Both the position numbers and the translations under genes were made by a program. From positions 1 to 64,000 of the forward strand of contig NZ_CYSD01000032.1 of assembly GCF_001458415.1 (NCBI RefSeq): a stretch of 64,000 nt of DNA, given 5' to 3'. Under the pieces are notes generated by a model that had not been told where the DNA came from, searched no databases, and saw nothing but the letters and a program-made list of their open reading frames with translations. This DNA comes from Tritonibacter multivorans. GTDB lineage: Bacteria; Pseudomonadota; Alphaproteobacteria; Rhodobacterales; Rhodobacteraceae. Below are positions 44,512 to 53,303 of the stretch, piece by piece; the first letter of the stretch is position 1, and each line of letters opens with the position of its first letter.

Positions 44512-44617
44512 CATCTCCTACCAACGCCGTACGGCTCAAATCGAAGCCGACCTACCCCTGAAAGAAGGGCTTCGGGTCAAAAATTGATTTCAGATCCACT
44601 ACATAGGTCATCCCTAC

Positions 44618-45049
44618 TCATTGCTCCCTTACCTCTCGGGGCAGCAAGTGCGCCACAGCATCCCGCTTCGCGCCGGGCGTCACCACTTTCGCGAGGCGAC
44701 ATCCTTCAACATCGCATTCATCATTGTTCTCGAACCAATGGCGCACAATGGCTCATTCCAGCATTTGCTCCGCCAATAACTTCTTCAGCTTCGCATTCTC
44801 GTCCTCAAGCGTCTTGAGCTTTCGGGCATCCGACACTGCGAGGCCACCATACTTCGCTTTCCACTTGTAGAATGTCGCCGAGCTGATCCCATGCTCACGG
44901 CACACATCTGCTGTCGCCACGCCGCTCTCCTGCTGCTTCAGGATCGCAATGATCTGCTCATCGTTAAAACGTGATCTCTTCATTCTGTTCGTCTCCTTCG
45001 TTAGGAAGAACTCTACCCAAAATCGGAGGAGAAAACGGGGCTCAGGTCA
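44618..45049 (-). mobile_element. Decayed IS3-family insertion sequence
   Basis: The right end reads, on the minus strand from 45049, TGACCTGAGCCCCG, an IS3-type terminal repeat. Inside is the 5' part of orfA, a later orfA tail (MLKDVASRKW then stop at 44680-44682), and the start of orfB (VTPGAKRDAVAHL from 44683, stopping at 44618-44620). The rest of orfB and a clear left end are missing; the left boundary is approximate. The element is not able to transpose by itself. Confidence 0.8.
44753..44983 (-). pseudogene. IS3-family OrfA, interrupted
   Basis: The 76 readable residues form the Tnp_1 helix-turn-helix and leucine-zipper part of OrfA (MKRSRFNDEQIIAILKQQ, then DVCREHGISSATFYKWK, then LKKLLAEQMLE). 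The expected continuation MLKDVASRKW appears about 40 bases later, so roughly 37-40 extra bases between 44712 and 44756 break the frame. A programmed frameshift to a full OrfB is impossible because OrfB is truncated. Confidence 0.85.
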
Positions 45050-45211
45050 ATGTTGGAAGGCGAGGTCAATTACCGCCATGGCGCGGAGATCTATGCGCTC
45101 CGACCCGGCGACACGCTGTTCTTTGATGCCGACGCGCCGCATGGGCCGGAAGATCTGGTCAAACTCCCGGCCCGCTACCTTTCCGTCATCAGCTACCCGC
45201 AAAACTCCTGA
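45050..45211 (+). pseudogene. C-terminal fragment of a cupin-type regulator cut by the IS
   Basis: Reading right from the IS end, 53 codons encode the end of a cupin barrel: LEGEVNYRHGAEIYALRPGD and DAPHGPEDL, followed by a C-terminal strand and stop at 45209-45211. This is the usual tail of an XRE-cupin regulator. No matching N-terminal part was found left of the IS, so the insertion was followed by deletion. The ATG beside the IS end is probably accidental. Confidence 0.7.
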
Positions 45212-45238
45212 ACGGCGTCCCTGCGACAGGATTTGCTG

Positions 45239-46105
45239 TCAATCCCGCGTCACACCCAAAACGCGCTGCCAGGTGTGCTCTGCTTCAAACCCAAGCAACC
45301 GCTTGGCTTTTTCACTGCTCAAAGGGGAGTCATGGCCGCCAAACTCCGGCGCGATCTCTGCGGTCGGGAAATGCGTCGCAAGAAGCTCCCGGCTTGGCTG
45401 TGACATCAGCGTGTCGGGCGCAGCAACGGTAAACACCTCGGCGCCATCCAGATCCGCCTCCAGCGACAAACGCACCACCCGCGCCGCGTCTCGGCTGTCG
45501 ATATAGCTCCACAGATTGAACCGGCGGCTGCCTGTATCCGCCCAATATCCCGGAATTTTCTGAAAGCTGGCCTCCGCCGTCTCGTCATCATAAAGCACAT
45601 TGGACAAACGCAGCCCAACAATAGTCATCCCATACAGCGCGGCCATCTGTTCAGCGAGATCCTCAGAGATCACCTTGGACAGTGCATAGCCGTTCTGAGG
45701 CTGTTTGATGCTGGCCTCGGTCAGGGGGATGGACTGTGGTGCGCTCGTTTCAAAAGGAAAGCCAAAGATCGTCTCGGACGACGCCCAGACCACCCGCTTG
45801 ATCCCGCGCGCCTGCGCCGCGTTGAACACATTAAACAGCGCAAGGGTGTTGTTCTCAAACCGGTCCGCGGCCCCAAAGTGATCATTGTCCGGGTTTGGGT
45901 TGCCGCCAAAATGCACAACCGCATCAATCCCTTCGAGCGCCTTAAAAACGGCCCTGTAGTCGGTTAGGTCAACCTCAACAAACGGGCAGAGCGTTTCTTT
46001 TGGTGCCCGAATATCCAAATTGACGCACGCATAATTATTGGCAATGAGGTCCAGAATGACCGCATGCCCACCCCCGCCGCTGCCACCGGTTACTGCAATT
46101 TTCAT
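45239..46105 (-). CDS. NAD-dependent epimerase/dehydratase (SDR family)
   Basis: The ATG at 46103-46105 gives 288 residues (a longer frame starts at 46156). The nucleotide motif is KIAVTGGSGGGGHAV, the Tyr-Lys pair is YALSKVISEDLAEQ (YxxxK) and a serine precedes it in VVWASSETIFGFP. The layout matches extended SDRs acting on sugar acids, for example uronate dehydrogenases, or on nucleotide sugars. It is convergent with the truncated cupin fragment. The substrate cannot be read. Confidence 0.82.
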   Translation of the reverse strand: MKIAVTGGSGGGGHAVILDLIANNYACVNLDIRAPKETLCPFVEVDLTDYRAVFKALEGIDAVVHFGGNPNPDNDHFGAADRFENNTLALFNVFNAAQARGIKRVVWASSETIFGFPFETSAPQSIPLTEASIKQPQNGYALSKVISEDLAEQMAALYGMTIVGLRLSNVLYDDETAEASFQKIPGYWADTGSRRFNLWSYIDSRDAARVVRLSLEADLDGAEVFTVAAPDTLMSQPSRELLATHFPTAEIAPEFGGHDSPLSSEKAKRLLGFEAEHTWQRVLGVTRD

Positions 46106-46419
46106 GGTATCAAAGCTCTCATCTTCCGGGCCTTTTACTTGGCGCTCTAAACGCACGGCCGCATGGCCGACCCTGTCGCCAATATAAAGATAAAGGGGCC
46201 AGAACCCAGATCGCCAACCCGCAGGAAAGCGCCGATCCAGTCGCCTTTTGATGTAAACACCTCAGACGCGTCACGCACAGCCACAGCGACACTTGTGTCG
46301 GGTATCGCGCCTGCAGGCCCTCAGGGGCGCTCTGTTTGACGGTGCATTCGCAGGGACATGGTCGATACGATTGATTATAGTCGCTCCAGCCAACACCTAA
46401 ACCGAAGATGCGGGGGATC
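46106..46419. other. Intergenic region before copC
   Basis: About 314 bases between divergent genes. I see no open frame or RNA I can support. It should carry the promoters of the epimerase-like gene and of copCD; no metal-responsive operator was recognised. Confidence 0.5.
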
Positions 46420-46778
46420 ATGACCTTGAAAAAATTGCCTTTCTCGCCGTCTGTGCAACGCTTGTCTCGGGTGTCTCATCTGGTGTCTTCGCGCATGCCC
46501 GTGTCGACAGTTCGGTGCCCGCACAGAAAGCCGTGATCGCCGAAGCCCCAGCTGAGGTCAGCTTCACGTTTACCAATGAAATTCGCCTGACGCGGGTCGA
46601 CATGACCCACGCAGATGCAGCGGCGGTGCCGCTCGATCTTGGTGGCCAAAACAGCTTTGCCCGCAGTTTTTCGCTGCCGCTGCACAACATGGGTCCGGGG
46701 ACCTATCACATTGAATGGCGCGGGTTGGCCAAAGACGGTCATGCCATGCGAGGCGACCTCGTCTTTACGGTCAAGTGA
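46420..46778 (+). pseudogene. copC: CopC-like copper-binding protein with an apparent A-tract frameshift
   Basis: CopC is a periplasmic copper-binding beta-barrel. From the GTG-equivalent at 46515 the frame is a good CopC (EVSFTFTNEIRLTRVDMTHA, GTYHIEWRGLAKDGHAMRG). The signal peptide lies upstream in the same frame (IAFLAVCATLVSGVSSG) but has no start codon. An ATG at 46420 with a plausible ribosome site, in the other frame, reads MTLKK and then meets a run of six A at 46429-46434. One additional A would join MTLKK to the signal and give 119 residues. This may be a sequence error, a slippery site or a real mutation. copD follows in the normal place. Confidence 0.7.
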
Positions 46779-46780
46779 AC

Positions 46781-47695
46781 ATGCCCGACATCTGGGGGCT
46801 GGCGGCGATACTGGCAAAATTCGTTCTTTATGTTGCGGCGTTTGGGACGGCGGGCCTTGTGATCGTCCGGATTGTGTTTGCCGCCGCAACTGCGCCTCTG
46901 GCCAAACGCATTCAAAAGCAAACGCTTGGTTTGGCCGTGCTGACGCTGTTGGCCTCGGTTTTGGGCTTTGCGCTGCGCGGGGCGGCGCTGACCGGTGGGG
47001 CAGATGGGATGACAGACCCTGAAATGCTGGCCCTGTTGTGGCAAACACCTGTCGGAGAGGCCCTTGCGCTGCGGCTGTGGGGGGCGGCTCTGATTGTGGC
47101 CGGCCTCTGCATCCCCCGCAAAGGCCAAAGCACCGCCCAATGGATCGCCCAGGGGATCGCCCAATGGATAGCACAGGGGATCGTTCTGGCCGGTGCCCTG
47201 CTTGTCTTGGGGTCGTTTACGCAGATCGGTCATATACGTGGTCTTGATCAGGTCGGCGCGTCCATTCTCTTGTGGCTGCATCTCATCGGCATTGCCCTCT
47301 GGATCGGTGTTCTGCCGCCACTGCATTATCTGTCCCGCAAACCGGAACACCTTGGTGAAGCTGCCCATCTTGGGCACCGTTTTGGTCAGATTGCCGTGAT
47401 TGCTGTACCAGCTCTGCTTATGGCAGGGCTGGTGATGGGATGGATGCTGATCGGCAGCCTCGCAGGTTTGATCCAAACCACCTATGGCGCTGTCCTGCTG
47501 ATCAAGGTCGCCCTCGTCGCGGTGCTGCTGGGGCTGGCCGCCGCCAACAAACTCCGCTTTGTACCGGCTATGCTCGGGGGCGATACGGGCGCCGCAGGTC
47601 ATCTGGCGCGGTCCATCGAGATCGAAACAGCGGTTGTTCTGCTGGTTCTGGCCATCACAGCCACGCTAACCAGTGTTCTCAGTTTGCCCGGGTGA
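46781..47695 (+). CDS. copD: CopD family copper import/resistance membrane protein
   Basis: The ATG at 46781, two bases after the copC stop, gives 304 residues with about eight hydrophobic spans. The CopD pattern LHLIGIALWIGVLPPLHYL (histidine and tryptophan in the span) and GRFGQIAVIAVPALLMAGL-type region are clear. It works with CopC in moving copper across the inner membrane. It contains a short in-frame tandem duplication (47138-47185). Confidence 0.88.
   Translation: MPDIWGLAAILAKFVLYVAAFGTAGLVIVRIVFAAATAPLAKRIQKQTLGLAVLTLLASVLGFALRGAALTGGADGMTDPEMLALLWQTPVGEALALRLWGAALIVAGLCIPRKGQSTAQWIAQGIAQWIAQGIVLAGALLVLGSFTQIGHIRGLDQVGASILLWLHLIGIALWIGVLPPLHYLSRKPEHLGEAAHLGHRFGQIAVIAVPALLMAGLVMGWMLIGSLAGLIQTTYGAVLLIKVALVAVLLGLAAANKLRFVPAMLGGDTGAAGHLARSIEIETAVVLLVLAITATLTSVLSLPG
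47138..47185 (+). repeat. In-frame tandem duplication in copD
   Basis: Two 24-base units encode QWIAQGIA and QWIAQGIV. The first is at 47138-47161, the second at 47162-47185, with three or four base differences. It adds eight residues in a loop or at the edge of a membrane span. Confidence 0.85.
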
Positions 47696-48246
47696 GGCCA
47701 CGCGCGCATTTGCGGCGGCAGCGACGGCCCGGTTGCCTCGCTGGCTCTGTGTCCTTAGCGGATATTTGCAGCCCCTCCAGACCGTATCCCCCAAGATCTG
47801 CTTAATCTCTACGCATCGCCACGCCGCCTTTTGGCCAGTGATCTTTTTCCCAGAACCACCATTTGCTCTTTATTTCATAAGCTTACGCAAACCCTCAGAC
47901 CGCCGTGCCCCGCAGCGTCAGCTGACCGGGTGCATTTTGCCACTCTTGCGCGTTGACAGATTATGTATGCACAAAATAGCATTATATCAGTCGTAAAGGG
48001 GTGATCAGAACAATCCGCTCGGACACATGCTGCCATTTCAGCCCCTTGTGACGGGGGCTCAGGCGGCCTTTCTGCGGGCTGTCATGGCCATACAACAGGA
48101 AGCGGTTTCAACGCTTCATCCGGCCCAAAGATACTCCGATGCGCGTTGAAAACGATGGGGGCATCGCCACGCGCCAAATGCGCACAAGACGCATGGGCTG
48201 GCCGTGGGTCAAAGCCCTCATCCGCATCCAGCAAGGGAGAGACTGC
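47696..48246. other. Intergenic region between copD and the second TRAP operon
   Basis: About 550 bases without a supported gene. TTGACA at 47953-47958 with TAGCAT 18 bases later could be a promoter for the TRAP operon, leaving a leader of about 260 bases. An upstream extension of the binding-protein frame to 48139 is possible but lacks a signal peptide. Confidence 0.4.
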
Positions 48247-49332
48247 ATGGATAGACGTAACTTCATGAAGGCCGGGGTGTTGGGCGCTGCTGCGACACCT
48301 CTTGCGACACCCGCAATTGCACAGGACGTGCAGCAATGGAAACTGGTGACCGCCTGGCCCAAAAATCTTCCGGGGCCCGGTGTTGCCGCACAGATGCTGG
48401 CCGACCGGATCACCGCCCTTTCTGGGGGGCGCATTGAGGTGAAACTCTATGCGGCGGGTGAACTGGTGCCCGGTCGCGGCGTATTTGACGCGGTGAGCGA
48501 AGGCACCGCAGAGCTTTACCATGCGGTGCCCGCCTATTGGGGCTCGAAATCGAAAGGCATCTTGTTGTTTGGCTCGCAACCCTTTGGCCTTGGGGCCGCC
48601 GAACAGATCGGCTGGATGTACCATGGCGGGGGGCAGGCGCTGTATGATGAAATGTACGGACGTTTTGGCATCAAGCCCTTCCTGTGCGGCAACTCTGGCC
48701 CGCAGTGGGGCGGCTGGTTCCGCAGTGAAATCAACTCGGTCGAGGATCTGAAGGGGCTGAAATTCCGCACCGCAGGTCTGGCTTCCGAGATGTGCTCCAA
48801 ACTGGGCATGGCGGTCGAGGCCATGAGCGGCCCGGCCATGTTCCAAGCGCTGCAAACCGGCGCGCTGGATGCGGGCGAATTCATCGGCCCCTGGACCGAC
48901 AGTGCGCTTGGCCTCCAGCAAGTGGCCAAGAACTACTACTGGCCCGGCGTCGGAGAGCCGTCTTCGGCCGAAGAATGCGGCGTCAACGCCAATGTGTTCA
49001 ACGCCCTGCCCGATGATCTGAAACAGGCAGTGGCTTTGGCGTGTGAGAGCCTCTACAACCCGGTTTGGACGGAATACACCACCAAACACGCCGCCTCATT
49101 GAAGAAACTGGTGGCAGAAGACGGCGTTCAGGTCAGAATGTTCCCGCAAGAGGTCATCGATGCAATGGGTGCAGCCGCCGCCGAGGTGATCGAGGACCTC
49201 CGCAATGACGAAGATGCTCTGGTCAAACAGATCACCGAAAGCTTCGTCGCCTATCGTGACAGCGTGGGGGGCTATATGACCTATGCGGACAATGGTCAGA
49301 TGAACGCGCGGGCTCAGGTTCTGGGCTACTGA
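48247..49332 (+). CDS. TRAP transporter periplasmic substrate-binding protein (TakP-like)
   Basis: The ATG at 48247 gives 361 residues. A Tat signal is present (DRRNFMKAGVLG, then ATPAIAQD). The mature part has WKLVTAWPKNLPGPG at the start and GLKFRTAGLASEMCSKLG with FQALQTGALDAGEFIGPW in the ligand region. This is the 2-oxoacid/TakP subgroup of DctP proteins, so a 2-oxo acid or a related monocarboxylate is a plausible ligand. It is the first gene of a three-gene TRAP operon. Confidence 0.9.
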   Translation: MDRRNFMKAGVLGAAATPLATPAIAQDVQQWKLVTAWPKNLPGPGVAAQMLADRITALSGGRIEVKLYAAGELVPGRGVFDAVSEGTAELYHAVPAYWGSKSKGILLFGSQPFGLGAAEQIGWMYHGGGQALYDEMYGRFGIKPFLCGNSGPQWGGWFRSEINSVEDLKGLKFRTAGLASEMCSKLGMAVEAMSGPAMFQALQTGALDAGEFIGPWTDSALGLQQVAKNYYWPGVGEPSSAEECGVNANVFNALPDDLKQAVALACESLYNPVWTEYTTKHAASLKKLVAEDGVQVRMFPQEVIDAMGAAAAEVIEDLRNDEDALVKQITESFVAYRDSVGGYMTYADNGQMNARAQVLGY

Positions 49333-49388
49333 ACCTCACTGGGCGCGCGGATCTTTTCGCGCGCCTGACAGGAGGCCGAGAACGGGCA

Positions 49389-49886
49389 ATGACTCACATT
49401 TTGAACTTCGTTGACGCCATTAACCGCGGCGTTGCCAACGTGCTGCGGTGGTTTGTCGTGGCAATGGTGCTTGTGCAATTTGCAATTGTGATCGGCCGCT
49501 ATGTCTTTGGAGTGAATTCCATCTGGGTGCAGGAAAGCGTCCTTTACCTGCATGCGGGGCTGTTCATGCTGGCTGCGGGCTACACCCTGCTGATCGACAA
49601 ACATGTCCGTGTCGACATTTTCTATGCCAAGGTCCAACCCGAGATACGGCGGCGGATCGACATCTTTGGGCATTTGTTCCTGCTCTTCCCGTCGATGCTT
49701 GCGCTGCTGTGGTGGTCCTGGCCATCAGTGCGCAATTCCTGGAAGATCCTCGAAGGTCCCATGTCGGTTGGCGGAATAGAAGCGGTTTTCCTGCTGAAAT
49801 CTCTTATCCCAGCATTTTGCAGTCTCCTGCTGCTCCAGTCTTTTGCGAGCCTGCTGCGGCTTTTCACCCACAAGGATGAGGCATGA
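49389..49886 (+). CDS. TRAP transporter small permease (DctQ family)
   Basis: A 165-residue protein with four membrane spans and the DctQ segments NSIWVQESVLYLHAGLFML and HVRVDIFYAKVQPEIRRRID. It follows the binding protein by 56 bases and overlaps dctM by four. It forms the permease with the large subunit. Confidence 0.93.
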   Translation: MTHILNFVDAINRGVANVLRWFVVAMVLVQFAIVIGRYVFGVNSIWVQESVLYLHAGLFMLAAGYTLLIDKHVRVDIFYAKVQPEIRRRIDIFGHLFLLFPSMLALLWWSWPSVRNSWKILEGPMSVGGIEAVFLLKSLIPAFCSLLLLQSFASLLRLFTHKDEA

Positions 49887-51433
49887 TCGAATACCTGGAT
49901 GTGCTGATGTTCGCCGCGCTGATTGCCGCGGTCCTGTCTGGCTTTCCCGTGGCGTTCAGCATCGCCGGCGTCGCCGTGCTGTTTGCCTATTTCGGCTGGG
50001 CCATGGGCGCGATGGATATTTCGCTGCTTGGGGCCTTTGGCCAACGGGTGTTTGGCCTGATCTCGAACCAGGTGCTGATCGCCATTCCGCTTTTTGTCCT
50101 TATGGGGGCCCTGCTGGAGAAAAGCCGTATCGCAGAAGAGCTGCTGGTGACCATGGCGCGGGCCTTCGGCCAGTTGCGCGGCGGGCTTGGGATTGCTGTG
50201 ATCCTGGTGGGCACCTTGCTGGCGGCTTCCACCGGTATTGTCGGTGCAACCGTTGTGGCAATGGGCATGATTGCCCTGCCAACTATGCTGCGGGCCGGAT
50301 ATGATCCCAAAGTTGCGTCCGGGATTGTCTGCACCGCTGGCACGCTGGGCCAGATCATCCCCCCGTCCACATTGCTGATTATCCTGGCCGACGTCATGTC
50401 CAACGCCTACCAGCAGGCGCAATATGAACAGGGCAAATTCTCCGTCGAGGCGCTCTCGGTCGGGCAGTTCTTTGCCGCCGCGCTGATCCCCGGCTTGGTT
50501 CTGGTGTCGCTTTACCTGACCTATGTGCTGGCCCGCGGCGTCCTGCGTCCGCAGGACATGCCCCCCGCAGACCAACGCGACGGCAGGCCCTCACTCACAG
50601 AAGTGCTCAGCGCCATCGCGCCGCCAGTTTTGCTGATCTTTGCGGTGCTTGGCTCCATCCTCGGCGGTCTTGCCACCCCGACAGAGGCGGCCTCGGTCGG
50701 CGCCATTGGGGCGCTTTTGATGACCGGTGTCAAACTCGGCCGCTATACCGGCATGATCTGCGCGGCCGCCATTGCCTTGCTGGTGCTGGCCGTTGCGGCT
50801 GGGGTCGCGCCCGTGCGTCTCCAGCGTGACGACCTGTCTGCTGGCGCTCAAATCCTGGGTGCGGTTTACATCGGCCTGGCGCTTGTGGGGCTGGTCGGCA
50901 TCCTCGCCGCGCTGCGCAGCGCGCTGTCGCATAAGGTCCTGCACGACGCCGCCACCTCCACGCTGACCATGACCGCCATGATCTTTGCAACAATCCTGGC
51001 CGCAGGCATGTTCAGTCTGGTCTTTATCGGCCTCGGCGGAGAGGAGCGCGTCGCCCATTGGCTCGAGAACCTGCCCGGCGGGGCCACGGGCGCCCTGCTG
51101 GTGACCATGCTCATCGTCTTTGTGTTGGGCTTCTTCCTCGATTTCGTAGAGATTTCGGTGATCGTTCTGCCGCTGGTCGCGCCAACACTGATCCTCCTGG
51201 GGCATGACCCGATCTGGCTGGGCATCCTGTTGGCGATCAACCTGCAAACCTCCTTTCTGACCCCGCCCTTTGGCTTTTCGCTGTTCTACTTGCGCGGCGC
51301 AGCCCCGGCCGAGGTCACCACCGGCCACATCTATCGCGGCGTGACCCCCTTTATCGGCCTTCAGGCGATCGGCGTCTTGGCGGTATGGTTCTGGCCCGCC
51401 TTGGCAACATGGCTGCCAGCCGCAATGTTCTAA
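49883..51433 (+). CDS. TRAP transporter large permease (DctM family), enlarged
   Basis: A 516-residue protein preceded by AAGGATGAGGC. DctM features: IPLFVLMGALLEKSRIAEELL, GIVGATVVAMGMIALP, GTLGQIIPPSTLLI and LTPPFGFSLFYLRGAAP. It is 70-80 residues longer than a usual DctM. The extra part, near residues 282-350, holds two additional hydrophobic spans (MICAAAIALLVLAVAAG and LGAVYIGLALVGLVGIL). Such enlarged DctM proteins occur in the mannitol/chloroaromatic-type TRAP group. Confidence 0.92.
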   Translation: MIEYLDVLMFAALIAAVLSGFPVAFSIAGVAVLFAYFGWAMGAMDISLLGAFGQRVFGLISNQVLIAIPLFVLMGALLEKSRIAEELLVTMARAFGQLRGGLGIAVILVGTLLAASTGIVGATVVAMGMIALPTMLRAGYDPKVASGIVCTAGTLGQIIPPSTLLIILADVMSNAYQQAQYEQGKFSVEALSVGQFFAAALIPGLVLVSLYLTYVLARGVLRPQDMPPADQRDGRPSLTEVLSAIAPPVLLIFAVLGSILGGLATPTEAASVGAIGALLMTGVKLGRYTGMICAAAIALLVLAVAAGVAPVRLQRDDLSAGAQILGAVYIGLALVGLVGILAALRSALSHKVLHDAATSTLTMTAMIFATILAAGMFSLVFIGLGGEERVAHWLENLPGGATGALLVTMLIVFVLGFFLDFVEISVIVLPLVAPTLILLGHDPIWLGILLAINLQTSFLTPPFGFSLFYLRGAAPAEVTTGHIYRGVTPFIGLQAIGVLAVWFWPALATWLPAAMF

Positions 51434-51618
51434 AGCCAGCGCGCGGCCCTTGGCATGCGCCCTGCGCCACGCCCGGACAATCAACGACACGCAGACCATC
51501 GCAAAAGCGTTCACCCCAATGGCAAGACCAGCACAAGCCGCTGCAAAAATTAACGATCTGGAAAGACTCGTGATATATGTGTAAATAATTAGGGAATTTA
51601 TCAGTATAGCGACCTTAC

Positions 51619-51849
51619 ATGCCCAATCTGCCAACTCTCTTGCCAACCCTTTCAGCCTTCGCTGCGCTGGCAACCTATTTGGCAGCAGGTGAACTGTCTT
51701 GGTGGATGCTGGTCGCGGTTTTGGCAACGCCGCTCCTGATTGTAGCAGGTCTGGCCATTTACCACCTCGCCCTCGCGCTCAACAGCGATGAGGGCAAGCC
51801 AACGGGTGAACACACAAACCGAAAAAGTCTTTCGCGATTTGGCCCTTAG
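51619..51849 (+). CDS. Small membrane protein, hypothetical
   Basis: A 76-residue frame with two hydrophobic stretches (LPTLSAFAALATYLAAG and WWMLVAVLATPLLIVAGLAI). Its end overlaps the convergent sugar transferase by four bases. No family is recognised. Codon use looks coding, but the upstream sequence has no convincing ribosome site. Confidence 0.4.
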   Translation: MPNLPTLLPTLSAFAALATYLAAGELSWWMLVAVLATPLLIVAGLAIYHLALALNSDEGKPTGEHTNRKSLSRFGP

Positions 51850-52532
51850 TAGGCGCCCTCTCGCTTGGTGACCACTTTCAGCGTCTTCAAGATGATTTTC
51901 AGATCTTGAGGAAAAGACCATGTGTCGATGTAAGTACGATCAATCGACACCCGCTCGTCAAAGCTCATGTTGTTTCGACCTGACACTTGCCACAAACCCG
52001 TAATCCCAGGGCGGACCGACGCGTAGCGCGGCTTAACGCTGCCGTAATCCTCGAATTCGTCCCGCGTCACGGGACGTGGCCCGACCACACTCATGTCTCC
52101 GAGCAACACATTAAAGAACTGTGGCAACTCATCGAGGCTTGTTGAACGCAAAAATGTGCCGATCACGGGGACAATGCGCGGATCATTCCGCAATTTGCGA
52201 TCTCTGAGGAACTCTGCTCGGGCCTCCGGATCATTTGCGATCAGGTCTTGAAGCCGCTTGTCCGCATCCACAACCATGGTTCTGAACTTGATGCATCCAA
52301 ATGGTTTCTCTCCATGGCCAATTCGCTGATGCACAAAGAAAACCGGGCCACGCCCCACAATTTTCAAGAGAAAACATATAACAATCATAAGGGGAGAAAG
52401 TGAAATCAACGCAAAGCTGGAAAACGCAATGTCGAACACACGTTTTAGAACCCCACCAACCGGCATGGCAAACCCATGCTCGTCGGTACACGCGCCGCTA
52501 TTGACGGCTTTCACATTAGTGTCAAATCCCAT
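51846..52532 (-). CDS. Undecaprenyl-phosphate sugar-1-phosphate transferase (short PglC/WcaJ-tail type)
   Basis: The ATG at 52530-52532 after AAAGGTGAATTC gives 228 residues (longer frame from 52610). One N-terminal membrane anchor (FDIAFSSFALISLSPLMIVI) is followed by the catalytic domain: CIKFRTMVVDADKRL, SLDELPQFFNVLLGDMS and VVGPRPV. The enzyme puts the first sugar phosphate on the lipid carrier to start a polysaccharide repeat unit. It faces away from the tyrosine kinase gene across a 770-base AT-rich gap. Confidence 0.93.
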   Translation of the reverse strand: MGFDTNVKAVNSGACTDEHGFAMPVGGVLKRVFDIAFSSFALISLSPLMIVICFLLKIVGRGPVFFVHQRIGHGEKPFGCIKFRTMVVDADKRLQDLIANDPEARAEFLRDRKLRNDPRIVPVIGTFLRSTSLDELPQFFNVLLGDMSVVGPRPVTRDEFEDYGSVKPRYASVRPGITGLWQVSGRNNMSFDERVSIDRTYIDTWSFPQDLKIILKTLKVVTKREGAY

Positions 52533-53303
52533 AATGAATTCACCTTTTATCACGCACGACGCATCGCAAAAGTACCGCAATAAGACTGAAGTTAACCCGA
52601 GATTAGGCACAATTGAGGCCCAACAGACTGGCTACAAACAACATTCAATCTTTACCTGCACACACCTCTAGTTGCACTTCGCGACATTCAACGATTAAAG
52701 TTTGAGCAATATCTGTGAAATCATTAATAGGATGATTCCCATGAGATGAAAATTTATTTTGGCAAATTTACGATAATTTAAACCGGCTTTTGGACCTTCC
52801 CAAGCCGCACTCGCGCTGCGAAAACACACACAAACACACAACAAGATCCTGAACTATAAGACATAATTACACCCACACGGCGTACCCAAGACAAATAAAG
52901 CGCCTACATTCCTGTGGTGAAACATTAAGCGTGCGTCCTTTAACAGTAGCCATCACAAAACTATTAACGTTTCACATCTAACCCAAGTCGGCGCAAAAAC
53001 ACCCCAACCGTCGCAAAATACCAATACCGACCCGAGATCCGAAAACTAAACCCAAGATTGCGTCTAGATGTGCCGCCATCACGCCGGGCACCAACCTATG
53101 GGATCACATCAGACCAAGTCGCCCCTGCCAAAGATGCACAGAAAGTGATCACACCTGCGAACGAAAGTGAGATTTCGATGGAAATGAATCGTCAAATGGC
53201 AGTAGTTTCAAAGAGTGAATTTTAGACGCGCCCTTCAATACCCTCATAGGACGTATTGAATTGTAACACTTTTAAGTGGCACCCCCGTTTGGAGGACCTA
53301 GTT
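52533..53303. other. AT-rich intergenic region between sugar transferase and tyrosine kinase
   Basis: About 770 bases with no supported gene. It is visibly richer in A and T than its surroundings and includes an ACACAC-type tract near 52828-52845. It must hold the divergent promoters of two polysaccharide units. I see no repeat or palindrome that stands out. Confidence 0.6.

Noticed and set aside
44584-44817. 77-codon plus-strand frame in the IS remnant
   Set aside because: It is antisense to the orfA/orfB remnants and shows no family features.
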